Positions 1 to 6,408 of a stretch of DNA of 16,946 bases are shown piece by piece (position 1 is the first letter of the stretch; each line of letters begins with the position of its first letter). The stretch covers positions 1 through 16,946 of the forward strand of contig DATDXQ010000016.1 of NCBI GenBank assembly GCA_036517175.1, in the 5' to 3' direction. The notes under the pieces were generated by a model. It ran no database searches and was not told where the DNA came from. It saw only the letters and a list, made by a program, of their open reading frames with translations. Position numbers and translations under genes: made by a program. Source of the stretch: 2-01-FULL-44-17 sp036517175 (GTDB lineage Bacteria > Patescibacteriota > Minisyncoccia > 2-02-FULL-40-12 > IGHO2-01-FULL-4-A).

Positions 1-10
1 CGACGGTCTG

Positions 11-1228
11 TTATTTAAATAACAAAAGAAATTTGCAGGTTAGAAATGCGATTATTCCACATATCGGGAATGTCAGTGCTGAGGCTTGGACTATGTGCCA
101 AGGATATTTCCAGCGGACTGCAGAAATTTTCTTAGATGCGCCAGTGCCGGTTATTGACGCCACTATTGTGTGAGTTGTGCTTAGGGGCACACCCAAGTGA
201 GATACTCCTTCTATTATGAGTGCGGCAGTAGTTGTTGCGGTAAAACCTTGCCATTGCGTAAGTCTGGATATCTTTTCTCCCACAACTCGGATAATCTTCT
301 TGCCACCAAAAGATGTGCCAATCCCCATTGTTCCTGCGCACAGTATTACCACCCAGAATTGAATTTCAAATGTGTCTATCTTTCCACCAAGTAACAAAGC
401 TAGGGTAAATACTCCTATGAATTTTTGTCCGTCATTTAATCCGTGGCCAAGCGCCATAGCCCCGGCTGAAAATATGTGCAGAATCTTGAACGTTTTATTT
501 GCTGGAGTTGGGGAAAGATTTGAACATGTTTTGATAATTAACTTGCCTAATAGCCAGCTCCCTATGTAGCCGATAATAAGTGCCGAGACTATGCCTACCC
601 CGACTTTTATCCAGCCATCCGTGATTATGACGTCCGTTTTGGGATAGCCACATGCCGTTATTAGCCCAAGAACTAGACCAACCCCCGAAGTTATTAGTTT
701 GTTCGTGCGGGGGAACAGAATCATGGTGTTGAAAATCAGCAGAGGCATTGCTATGAATGCAATAATGATATTGGGTTGACTGAAGTTAAAACCAATTCCA
801 ACTTCGGCTAACGCCGCTCCGCTTAATCCGGCCACTAGAGCATGAGATTCGCTTGTTGGTATGCCGAATCGAGCAGCACCTGAGCTGAAAATGATTATTC
901 CAAGCAGTGCTCCAGCAAGGGTTTCAAGAGTTATAACTTGCGAGTCGACAATGCCCTTGCCGATTGTTTCAGCCACTCCTTTTCCAAGAGTAGCTCCAAA
1001 GGCGTTCAACACAGCTGCTCCCAAAGCTGCAGGCAAAAATGGCAAGGCTTTGGTAGCAACTACTGTTCCGATTGCGTTTGGCGCGTCTGTAAAACCATTA
1101 ACAAACTCCGAACCCAGTACAAACATTAGAACTGCTGCCAGTAGCCATCCAGTAAATTGAGCGACTGTATATAAAATAATTAATCCTATTAATGCCAGAA
1201 GTATTATTAGTTTTGGCTTTTTTGGCAT
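11..1228 (-). CDS. PiT-family inorganic phosphate transporter
   Basis: An integral membrane carrier of the PiT type, expected to import inorganic phosphate (or metal phosphate) with a cation. The 405-residue protein is hydrophobic throughout and shows the internal duplication of the family: a first signature around residues 44-54 (NGFTDAPNAIG) is mirrored by GHGLNDGQKFIG at 261-272, and GIPTSESH (122-129) is mirrored by GVPLSTTH (346-353). The frame is open upstream to 1279, but the ATG at 1228 is chosen because it follows a GGAGG (1233-1237, minus strand) and overlaps the stop codon of the upstream DUF47 gene in a TAATG junction. The two genes are therefore translationally coupled. Pairing with a DUF47/PhoU-like partner is the usual bacterial arrangement. 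Substrate specificity is inferred from the family only. Confidence 0.92.
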   Translation of the reverse strand: MPKKPKLIILLALIGLIILYTVAQFTGWLLAAVLMFVLGSEFVNGFTDAPNAIGTVVATKALPFLPAALGAAVLNAFGATLGKGVAETIGKGIVDSQVITLETLAGALLGIIIFSSGAARFGIPTSESHALVAGLSGAALAEVGIGFNFSQPNIIIAFIAMPLLIFNTMILFPRTNKLITSGVGLVLGLITACGYPKTDVIITDGWIKVGVGIVSALIIGYIGSWLLGKLIIKTCSNLSPTPANKTFKILHIFSAGAMALGHGLNDGQKFIGVFTLALLLGGKIDTFEIQFWVVILCAGTMGIGTSFGGKKIIRVVGEKISRLTQWQGFTATTTAALIIEGVSHLGVPLSTTHTIVASITGTGASKKISAVRWKYPWHIVQASALTFPICGIIAFLTCKFLLLFK

Positions 1229-1872
1229 TAAGCCTCCTTGCGAACAATATCTGAAATGATATTGATTGCGTGTTGGCACGCATCGGTGGCAGACTCCATT
1301 TCGCCGATTATCTCTCTTGCAGCGATTGCTTTTTTTAGTGAATCAAGATGCTTAGCATCAGCTATATTGGCTTGAGATTGCTCTACAAAAAAGTCTGCTT
1401 TATCCTCAAGGCTTTCTATCCTTGTAAGATGTTCGGATACAGATTGAGTATCTTTTTTAGACAACTTAGATATTGCATGGCGCAATTCTTCCACACAGTC
1501 TTTGATTATAAAAGATAGTTCAACTGTGTTCTGTGTTGTCTGGAATCTGTAAGTCGCTATCGCTACAGCAGATCTTTTAATCGAATCGATTACGTCATCA
1601 AGAGCGCGTATGAGAGCTATAATATCCGTTTTGTCGATATGGGTTATAAAGGCCACATCAAGTTTTTCAAAAATTTGACGAACTATTTTGTCAGCATCAT
1701 GTTCATAATCTTCAATAACTCGATCCTCAATCATTTGATCGCCTTCTTTTATAACGACTTGATTTTCTAGGGCTTTCGCAGCTAGGAGAGATATATTTAC
1801 GTGGTTTTGAAAGAGCTCCTCAAAGCTAGGCTCGTTGTTTCTTTTAAAAAGTCCGAAAAATTTAGACAGCAT
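1228..1872 (-). CDS. DUF47 / PhoU-like phosphate transport accessory protein
   Basis: A 214-residue, largely alpha-helical, charged cytoplasmic protein of the DUF47 (PhoU-like) family. It begins MLSKFFGLFKRNNEPSFEEL and contains the family-like stretch EDYEHDADKIVRQIFEKLD and ALDDVIDSIKRSAV, where acidic and histidine side chains are thought to bind metal in this family. It is the first gene of a two-gene unit with the PiT transporter and probably regulates or assists it. A TTG one codon upstream is possible, but the ATG at 1872 has an AGGGAGG ribosome site with 5-nt spacing (1878-1884, minus strand), so the ATG is preferred. A TTGACA/TATAAA promoter lies just upstream. Confidence 0.9.
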   Translation of the reverse strand: MLSKFFGLFKRNNEPSFEELFQNHVNISLLAAKALENQVVIKEGDQMIEDRVIEDYEHDADKIVRQIFEKLDVAFITHIDKTDIIALIRALDDVIDSIKRSAVAIATYRFQTTQNTVELSFIIKDCVEELRHAISKLSKKDTQSVSEHLTRIESLEDKADFFVEQSQANIADAKHLDSLKKAIAAREIIGEMESATDACQHAINIISDIVRKEA

Positions 1873-1912
1873 CAAAGCCTCCCTTTAAAACACACTTTTA
1901 CAATATATCGTT

Positions 1913-1942
1913 TTTATAAAATAGTCAATCTAAGTTTGTCAA
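1913..1942 (-). promoter_or_regulatory. Promoter of the DUF47-PiT operon
   Basis: On the minus strand a perfect -35 TTGACA (1942-1937) is followed after 18 bp by TATAAA (1918-1913). The predicted start leaves about 35 nt of leader with a strong AGGGAGG ribosome site. It is divergent from the prfB promoter. The spacer is one base longer than ideal. Confidence 0.6.
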
Positions 1943-1970
1943 AAAATTACGTGTTGCGCGGTCTTTGTTT

Positions 1971-1999
1971 TTGCTGAGCTATAAACTTTTTGCTATAAT
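1971..1999 (+). promoter_or_regulatory. Extended -10 promoter of prfB-ftsE-ftsX, predicted leaderless
   Basis: The sequence shows a -35-like TTGCTG (1971-1976), a 17-bp spacer and an extended -10 TGCTATAAT (TATAAT at 1994-1999). Only six bases separate the -10 from the prfB ATG at 2006, so a normal start site falls on or next to the ATG. No Shine-Dalgarno sequence precedes the ATG, which fits a leaderless mRNA. Confidence 0.7.
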
Positions 2000-2005
2000 A
2001 AAAAG

Positions 2006-3071
2006 ATGCAAGAACTGCGACAAACACTCGAAGAGATGCAATCAAAAATCCCCGCTATTCGGGGGCGTCTTTGACCCCGCTCGGCTGAAGATTTCTGATA
2101 TAGAACTTTCAATGCAGGATCCTGATTTTTGGAAAGACCATGAACGTGCTGGCAAGTTGTCTAAGGAGCTCAATGATCTAAAAGAAGAAGTAGAATTTTG
2201 GAATAACTTTGAAGACAGGCTGGCAGATTACTTGTCTATTGACGATGACTTGATTCAAAATAAAAACGAAGAAATAAGAAAATTCAAAAAAGATTTTGAC
2301 AGTAAGTATTTAAAAATATTTTTGTCTGGCAGGTATGACAGTGGTAACGCATTGCTTTATGTGTATTCAGGTGCTGGTGGAGTAGATGCTCAGGATTGGG
2401 CCTCAATGCTTTTGCGTATGTATCAGAAGTATGCTGAGATCCGTGGATTCGGCTTTTCCGTTTTGCATCAAACATTTGGCGAGCAGGATGGAACCAAGAG
2501 CGCTGTCGCCGAGATTTCTGGGAATTATGCTTATGGTTACTTGAGGGGTGAGTCTGGTGTGCATCGTCTCGTTAGGATATCACCATTTTCAGCTAAGGAC
2601 CTGAGGCACACTTCTTTTGCGCTTGTGGATGTGCTACCGGAAATAGAAGATGTTAAAATAGACATTGACCCCAAAGATTTGCGTGTAGATACCTTTCGTT
2701 CATCTGGGCCAGGCGGCCAGAATGTTAACAAGCTTGAGACGGCTGTGCGTGTAACCCACCTACCTACCAATACTGTTGTTGCGGTACAGTCTGAGAGATC
2801 ACAGGCGCAGAACAAGGAAAAGGCAATGCAATTGCTAAAGTCCAGATTAAGTACTCTGATGGAAGAGCAGAAGACAGCAGAAATTTCCCAATTGAGGTCT
2901 GAATCCAAGGAGATAGAATGGGGAAGCCAAATAAGGTCATATGTTCTCAATCCATATAAACAGGTCAAAGATCACCGTACTGGCGTAGAGTCCAGTCAAC
3001 CAGAAAAAGTTTTGGACGGTGAATTAGATGAATTTATACAAGCAGAAATAAATAATGATCCAACTACATAA
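2006..3071 (+). CDS. prfB: Peptide chain release factor 2 (programmed +1 frameshift)
   Basis: Class I release factor that reads UAA and UGA and triggers peptide release on the ribosome. Translation starts at ATG 2006, runs 22 codons to an in-frame TGA at 2072-2074, and must shift +1 (skipping T2072) to continue at 2073 to the stop at 3069-3071, giving about 354 residues. The SPF tripeptide (RISPFSAKDLRHTS) that recognises UGA is present, as is the catalytic GGQ loop (SSGPGGQNVNKLETAVRVTH). The N-terminal helical domain and the C-terminal tail look complete. The 3' end overlaps ftsE by 17 nt. The open frame 1965-3071 without the shift would give a wrong N-terminus. Presence of an RF2 gene argues that UGA is a stop codon in this organism. 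Confidence 0.97.
2060..2075 (+). promoter_or_regulatory. prfB autoregulatory +1 frameshift site
   Basis: The sequence CGGGGG CGT CTT TGA C matches the classical RF2 recoding site in register: a G-rich internal Shine-Dalgarno (2060-2065), a 3-nt spacer, the slippery CTT (2069-2071) and the poorly terminated TGA followed by C. Low RF2 levels favour the shift and so restore RF2, as established for this gene in other bacteria. The canonical AGGGGG is here CGGGGG. Confidence 0.95.
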
Positions 3072-3738
3072 GGTTAAAAAAATATATCCGCCTCATACAG
3101 TGGTGCTTGATAATGTTGATCTTGAAATAGGGCCGGGCGAGTTCGTGTCTTTGGTTGGACTTTCTGGTGCAGGCAAATCGACTCTTTTGAAAATGTTGAC
3201 CAGAGAGGAGCGTCCTAATTCAGGCAAGGTTATGATTGAAGGTGTGGATCTTGCTGACATAGACGACAATGATGTTCCTCTTCTGAGGCGTAAGATTGGA
3301 ACTGTTTATCAGGACTTTAAACTTCTTTCCAGGAAGACAGCTTACGAGAATGTTGCTTTTGCTATGGAAGTAACTGGTGCCAATCAGGAAGACATAGAAA
3401 AAGATGTTCCGCAGGTACTTTCTATTGTGGGACTTGGTCATAAGTTAGAATTTTTTCCCGATGAGATGTCTGGAGGAGAGAAGCAGAGGTTGGCTATCGC
3501 GCGATCTATGATACATAGACCGAAGATATTATTGGCTGATGAACCTACAGGTAATTTAGATTTGGTAAATAGTTATGACGTGGTAAAATTATTGCAGAAG
3601 ATTAACGAACTGGGCACTACTGTTATATTGGCGACACATGATATGAATATAGTTAACAGGGTTGGCAAAAGAGTCATAAGCATGGATAAGGGTAAAATAG
3701 TCAGAGACCAGACCCATAATGGCAGATACGTTATTTAA
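3055..3738 (+). CDS. ftsE: Cell division ATP-binding protein FtsE
   Basis: ABC-type ATPase of 227 residues that pairs with FtsX to couple division-site signals to peptidoglycan hydrolase activation outside the membrane. All nucleotide-binding motifs are present: Walker A GLSGAGKST (35-43), Q-loop VYQDFKLL (84-91), signature MSGGEKQR (138-145), Walker B ILLADEPTGNLD (158-169) and the H-loop in ATHD (193-196). The length is normal for FtsE. The ATG lies inside the end of prfB and no clear Shine-Dalgarno is seen, so translation is probably coupled to prfB. The gene overlaps ftsX by 20 nt. FtsE-type proteins end soon after the H-loop as here, unlike larger ABC importers. Confidence 0.95.
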   Translation: MIQLHKVKKIYPPHTVVLDNVDLEIGPGEFVSLVGLSGAGKSTLLKMLTREERPNSGKVMIEGVDLADIDDNDVPLLRRKIGTVYQDFKLLSRKTAYENVAFAMEVTGANQEDIEKDVPQVLSIVGLGHKLEFFPDEMSGGEKQRLAIARSMIHRPKILLADEPTGNLDLVNSYDVVKLLQKINELGTTVILATHDMNIVNRVGKRVISMDKGKIVRDQTHNGRYVI

Positions 3739-4657
3739 TTTCACAAACTTGGGCATTAATCTAAAAAAAATAATTGCTTCTGGTTGGACGAACTTCCAGC
3801 GTAACAGCTATCTTAGCTTTGGAGCCACGGGTATCATGGCATTGGCCTTGATTTTGTTTTTGGCCTTGCTGTCTGTGCAGTTTTTAACATCTCAGGCCGT
3901 TGTCACTCTGCGTGATAAGGTTGACATCAGCGCCTATCTGACAACAGATGCCACAGAAGAACAGGCACTTAGAATAAAGTCTGATCTAGTATCATTGTCA
4001 GAAGTATATGATGTTACATATGTTTCGAAGGATCAGGCTCTTCAAGATTTTAAGTCCAGGCATACTAATGACACCCTAATACAGGAATCATTGGCACAGC
4101 TCGATTCGAATCCGCTATCTGCATCGTTGAATATCAAGGCTCATAACTCAGGTCAGTATGCTTCAATAGCGCAATTTCTAGAAAAAAGTCCTCTACGAGG
4201 AGTTATTGATAAGATTAATTTTTATGAAAACAAAGGTGTTATAGAAAGGATCGAGAGCATATCAAATGGAGTCAAAAGTTGGGGCTTGGGTGCCGCTTTG
4301 GTGTTGGCTGCTATCGCTGTTCTAGTTACATTTAATACAGTAAGGCTAACAATATATAACCAAAGACAGGAGATAGAAATAATGCGGCTTGTTGGTGCCT
4401 CCAATTGGCATATACGCGGCCCGTATCTTACCGAAGGCGGATTGTATGGTTTATTCGCCTCGGTAATCGCCTTGGCCGTATTTTATCCTTCAATTTATCT
4501 TGTCTCGGATAAGGTCGCAGCATTTGTACCTACGGTTGATCTTTTTGATTACTTTTTCACAGGCTTGCCCCAGGTTGTATTGATGGTTGCCTTTTTAGGT
4601 ATAATTCTGGGCATGGCATCTAGCACCATCGCCATAAGGAAGCATCTCAAGGTTTAG
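3719..4657 (+). CDS. ftsX: Cell division membrane protein FtsX
   Basis: Membrane partner of FtsE, 312 residues, with the FtsX topology: a cytoplasmic N-terminus (about 1-35), a first membrane segment (about 36-60, FGATGIMALALILFLALLSV), a large outer loop (about 62-188), and three further membrane segments near 189-212, 236-262 and 283-305. The conserved FtsX/MacB-like stretch RQEIEIMRLVGASNWHIRGPY precedes the third segment. The outer loop normally binds a hydrolase activator or hydrolase. The gene overlaps ftsE and is followed directly by a strong terminator, so it ends the operon. Confidence 0.94.
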   Translation: MADTLFNFTNLGINLKKIIASGWTNFQRNSYLSFGATGIMALALILFLALLSVQFLTSQAVVTLRDKVDISAYLTTDATEEQALRIKSDLVSLSEVYDVTYVSKDQALQDFKSRHTNDTLIQESLAQLDSNPLSASLNIKAHNSGQYASIAQFLEKSPLRGVIDKINFYENKGVIERIESISNGVKSWGLGAALVLAAIAVLVTFNTVRLTIYNQRQEIEIMRLVGASNWHIRGPYLTEGGLYGLFASVIALAVFYPSIYLVSDKVAAFVPTVDLFDYFFTGLPQVVLMVAFLGIILGMASSTIAIRKHLKV

Positions 4658-4691
4658 AAAACAAAAAACGGCTTAAGCCGTTTTTTGTTTT
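4658..4691 (+). terminator. Rho-independent terminator of prfB-ftsEX
   Basis: A perfect 34-nt palindrome begins one base after the ftsX stop. The GC core CGGC-TTAA-GCCG (4669-4680) is flanked by A-runs on the left and T-runs on the right, giving a stem that ends in a U-tract. It could act in both directions. Confidence 0.9.
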
Positions 4692-4771
4692 TAACTCAAA
4701 CGATATCAGTATCTCCTGGCCTTAATTGTGAGAATATTGTATTGGTATTTGATTTCATAAGTTGGGACATT

Positions 4772-4807
4772 CAGGAATTAGTTACTTAATCATATTAAGC
4801 TTTCCTG
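4772..4807 (+). repeat. Inverted repeat upstream of the 131-aa gene
   Basis: CAGGAA (4772-4777) can pair with TTCCTG (4802-4807), and inside it CTTAAT (4785-4790) pairs with ATTAAG (4794-4799) around a CAT loop. The two helices are separated by an asymmetric internal loop. There is no T-run, so it is not a standard terminator. It could be an operator or an upstream RNA hairpin. The remaining bases 4692-4771 show nothing I can name. Confidence 0.4.
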
Positions 4808-4810
4808 TAT

Positions 4811-4839
4811 TTGTAAATTTATGTTGAAATCTCTAAAAC
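4811..4839 (+). promoter_or_regulatory. Possible promoter of the 131-aa gene
   Basis: TTGTAA (4811-4816), a 17-bp spacer and TAAAAC (4834-4839). The predicted start site is at about 4846, next to the ATG at 4848, and no Shine-Dalgarno is visible, so this transcript may also be nearly leaderless. The -10 is weak. Confidence 0.35.
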
Positions 4840-4847
4840 AGTGATAT

Positions 4848-5243
4848 ATGATTGCGGTAACTTTAACATTTAAACAATGGTGGAATGTGGCCATAACTAA
4901 TGAGCTTTTTCTTAAGGTATTGATTCAGAAGGAAGATATTGAGTGGCATAGGCATCCTAATGGGGGTTTTGTCTCGATCAGTAACGGTGTGTCGCTTTAT
5001 TTAAATGGGGGAGGTCATGCAAATTTTGGTTACCTTAATATAAGTAATGGATTTAAAAGATACGTTATAAATGAACCTAGGGAGCATATTTTTAAAACAC
5101 CTTCAGAAGCCAAGGTTTTACTCGGAGAATTAGTTAGTATTGCGGTGAACCAATGTAACAAGCGAGATACAGATGAATACGCTCAAAAAACGAGAGAGGA
5201 GCTACTTAGGCAAGCCGCTGGCTGGGGTAATGACCCAACATAA
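4848..5243 (+). CDS. Hypothetical protein, 131 aa
   Basis: I do not recognise this family. The protein is soluble, with no signal peptide or membrane segment. It has an aromatic-rich N-terminal part (FKQWWNVAITNELFLKVLI), then a Gly/Asn/Ser-rich central part with two similar pieces, VSISNGVSLYLNGG and LNISNGFKRYV, suggestive of beta strands, and a charged helical C-terminal third (DEYAQKTREELLRQAAGWG). It is a single-gene unit between two terminators, with a possible promoter just upstream and no ribosome site. Codon use and the clean terminator directly after the stop support a real gene. It may be lineage-specific. Confidence 0.7.
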   Translation: MIAVTLTFKQWWNVAITNELFLKVLIQKEDIEWHRHPNGGFVSISNGVSLYLNGGGHANFGYLNISNGFKRYVINEPREHIFKTPSEAKVLLGELVSIAVNQCNKRDTDEYAQKTREELLRQAAGWGNDPT

Positions 5244-5247
5244 AATG

Positions 5248-5269
5248 AACGGGAAATTTTCCCGTTTTT
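5248..5269 (+). terminator. Rho-independent terminator after the 131-aa gene
   Basis: AACGGGAAA (5248-5256) pairs with TTTCCCGTT (5258-5266), and the stem runs into a T-run. It starts five bases after the stop codon. Confidence 0.85.
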
Positions 5270-5285
5270 AATTTTTAAACGCAGG

Positions 5286-5314
5286 TTGTAAAAACACAGT
5301 TTTTGTTGTATATT
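5286..5314 (+). promoter_or_regulatory. Promoter of tRNA-Gln
   Basis: TTGTAA (5286-5291), a 17-bp spacer and TATATT (5309-5314). The predicted start is about 5 nt before the mature 5' end of the tRNA at 5326. Confidence 0.55.
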
Positions 5315-5325
5315 TTAGGAAATTT

Positions 5326-5396
5326 TGCGGGGTCGTCTAATGGTAGGACACATGACTCTGAATCATGGAATCCTGGTTCGAGCCCAGGCCCCGCAG
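5326..5396 (+). tRNA. tRNA-Gln (anticodon CUG)
   Basis: A complete cloverleaf can be drawn. The acceptor stem TGCGGGG (5326-5332) pairs with CCCCGCA (5389-5395) over seven base pairs. There is a short D-arm (GTC/GAC), an anticodon stem CATGA/TCATG with loop CTCTGAA (anticodon CTG, reading CAG), a 4-nt variable region, and a T-arm CCTGG/CCAGG with loop TTCGAGC. The discriminator is G5396. The next bases are CCG, so the CCA end is not encoded and must be added by an enzyme. Confidence 0.95.
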
Positions 5397-5436
5397 CCGC
5401 GTAAAATAAAATTGTGAAACAATTTTATCACGCGGC
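5396..5436 (+). repeat. Strong hairpin abutting the tRNA 3' end
   Basis: GCCGCGT (5396-5402) pairs with ACGCGGC (5430-5436), and ATAAAATTG pairs with CAATTTTAT around a TGAAA loop, separated by an AAA/C internal loop. It begins at the tRNA discriminator base and is not followed by a T-run. It may serve as a processing or termination structure for the tRNA transcript, or be the end of an inserted cassette. Confidence 0.7.
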
Positions 5437-5467
5437 CCCGTGATGGCTGTAGGCCATTTTACGGGGC
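5435..5467 (+). repeat. Second hairpin just upstream of the GIY-YIG gene
   Basis: GCCCCGT (5435-5441) pairs with ACGGGGC (5461-5467), and inside it ATGGC pairs with GCCAT around a TGTAG loop. It shares two bases with the first hairpin and ends 11 nt before the start codon at 5479, so it could hide or mark the translation start. It also repeats the GGCCCCG of the tRNA acceptor end. Confidence 0.65.
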
Positions 5468-5478
5468 ATGTGTGTTTT

Positions 5479-5739
5479 ATGTATTACATATATATTTTAG
5501 AAAATTTAGATGACAAAAGTTGGTATATTGGAAGTACCTCTAATTTAGATAGGAGGGTCGAAGAACATCTCAATGGATCTGGTGGAAGGACCACCAGAAT
5601 AAAGAAAAATTGGAAACTAATTTATTGCGAAGGTTATCTGGAAAAGAAAGATGCTCTTGGTCGTGAAAAGTTTTTAAAGAGCGGAGCTGGCAGAAGATTT
5701 ATAAAGAAACAGTTAAACAACTATTTATCTTTGAAATAA
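5479..5739 (+). CDS. Small GIY-YIG endonuclease domain protein (URI/UvrC-like)
   Basis: An 86-residue stand-alone GIY-YIG nuclease domain. The signature appears as YYIYIL (2-7) and WYIGST (15-20), followed by the basic LDRRVEEH (23-30) with the expected catalytic arginine, and the metal-ligand region REKFLKSGAGRRF (62-74) with Glu63. The ATG at 5479 is chosen because translation from there starts at the domain, as in homologous small proteins; a GTG at 5440 would begin inside the hairpin. No Shine-Dalgarno is visible. The gene sits directly behind a tRNA and two hairpins, and 2 nt ahead of the GrpB-like gene. Proteins of this type are common in candidate-phyla bacteria; their role (mobile nuclease, repair or restriction) is not established. 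Confidence 0.88.
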   Translation: MYYIYILENLDDKSWYIGSTSNLDRRVEEHLNGSGGRTTRIKKNWKLIYCEGYLEKKDALGREKFLKSGAGRRFIKKQLNNYLSLK

Positions 5740-5741
5740 AC

Positions 5742-6254
5742 ATGCTTACACTCGAACAAGAGAAGTGGATTGAATCTCTTTCAGATAGAATAATATCTAT
5801 TGTTCCTTATGACTCCAAAACCGAGCAACTATTTGAAAGAGTCAAGAGGAAAATACAGAACATTTTGGGTCCAGAAGCAATAATAGAACATACGGGCGCA
5901 AGCAGTCTTGGTATTTCCGGCCAAGATGAGATTGATGTTTCAGTTGTAGCTAACAAAGATGAGTTTCTTGATTATATTCAAAAACTTGAAACGGAGTTTG
6001 GTCCTGTACGGTCGCAATATCCTGATAGGGCTAGATTTGAGGCAAAAGAAGAAGATAAGAAAATTGACCTTAAGATAGTTGATGCCAATCACCCGAATTA
6101 TTTAATGGGAAAAGTTTTTGAAGAATATCTTAGAAATCATACAGATGACCTGAAGCGCTACGAACTTTTAAAAGAAAAATGCAATGGCATGACGGCAAAA
6201 GAATATAATCGAAATAAAACTGAGTTTGTAAACGAAATTTTAGCAAAAGCTTAG
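5742..6254 (+). CDS. GrpB-like (UPF0157) family protein, nucleotidyltransferase fold
   Basis: A 170-residue protein of the GrpB/UPF0157 family, which has a polymerase-beta-like nucleotidyltransferase fold of mostly unknown substrate. The conserved core is visible as IEHTGASSLGISGQDEIDVSV (about 47-67, compare EHxGSTSVPG...IDI in the family), and a C-terminal region with the family pattern LRNHTDDLKRYELLKEKC followed by KEYNRNKTEFVNEIL. A long Glu/Lys helix-rich linker joins them. It starts 2 nt after the GIY-YIG stop without a ribosome site, so it is probably translated by coupling. Function cannot be assigned beyond the fold. Confidence 0.82.
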   Translation: MLTLEQEKWIESLSDRIISIVPYDSKTEQLFERVKRKIQNILGPEAIIEHTGASSLGISGQDEIDVSVVANKDEFLDYIQKLETEFGPVRSQYPDRARFEAKEEDKKIDLKIVDANHPNYLMGKVFEEYLRNHTDDLKRYELLKEKCNGMTAKEYNRNKTEFVNEILAKA

Positions 6255-6273
6255 TGCTCGAGACCTATCGTTA

Positions 6274-6282
6274 TGGTAAAAT
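6274..6282 (+). promoter_or_regulatory. Possible extended -10 promoter before element A
   Basis: TGGTAAAAT (6274-6282) matches the extended -10 form seen at prfB. No good -35 is visible. Transcription from about 6289 would place the whole repeat element A in the 5' leader of the metalloprotease gene. Confidence 0.4.
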
Positions 6283-6291
6283 TGGAATAGC

Positions 6292-6383
6292 TTAAAAACA
6301 CCTTACTGGGCTTGATCGTCAAAAGGTTCTAGCTCAAGGAGGTCAGCTACGTTGAGACAGGTTCGGATACCGAAGAGTATAAG
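6292..6383 (+). ncRNA. Element A: candidate structured leader RNA, related to element B
   Basis: This stretch resembles 7344-7456. Shared pieces in the same order are TTAAAAA..CACC, TCAAAA-N-GTTCTAG, AGG-N-G-N-TCAGC and CCGAAG, ending in a TATAAG/TGTAAG-like tail. Pairings possible here are ACCT (6300-6303) with AGGT (6340-6343), CTTGA (6311-6315) with TCAAG (6334-6338), and TTCGG (6362-6366) with CCGAA (6370-6374). I recognise no known RNA family. It could be a regulatory leader, a small RNA or a decayed mobile repeat. Confidence 0.4.
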
Positions 6384-6394
6384 AAGAGTATAAG
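6373..6394 (+). repeat. Perfect 11-bp tandem duplication
   Basis: AAGAGTATAAG occurs twice without a gap (6373-6383 and 6384-6394), 15-36 bases before the start codon at 6409. Each copy contains TATAAG, so the duplication doubles a possible -10 box. Confidence 0.8.
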
Positions 6395-6408
6395 GTTTGT
6401 AATAACAC

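Noticed and set aside
1965..2071. Upstream in-frame extension of prfB without frameshift
   Set aside because: It would start inside the -35 region. The ATG at 2006 in the other frame, with the standard CTT TGA C recoding site, explains the gene fully, so it is neither a pseudogene nor a long N-terminus.
2006..3071. Alternative genetic code with UGA as glycine, as in some candidate phyla
   Set aside because: A release factor 2 gene with the SPF motif is present, and the pseudokinase gene ends at TGA (16149-16151), so UGA works as stop.
5326..5739. Integrated element with attachment site at the tRNA-Gln 3' end
   Set aside because: No integrase gene and no second copy of the tRNA 3' end beyond a 7-base GGCCCCG match were found in the window.
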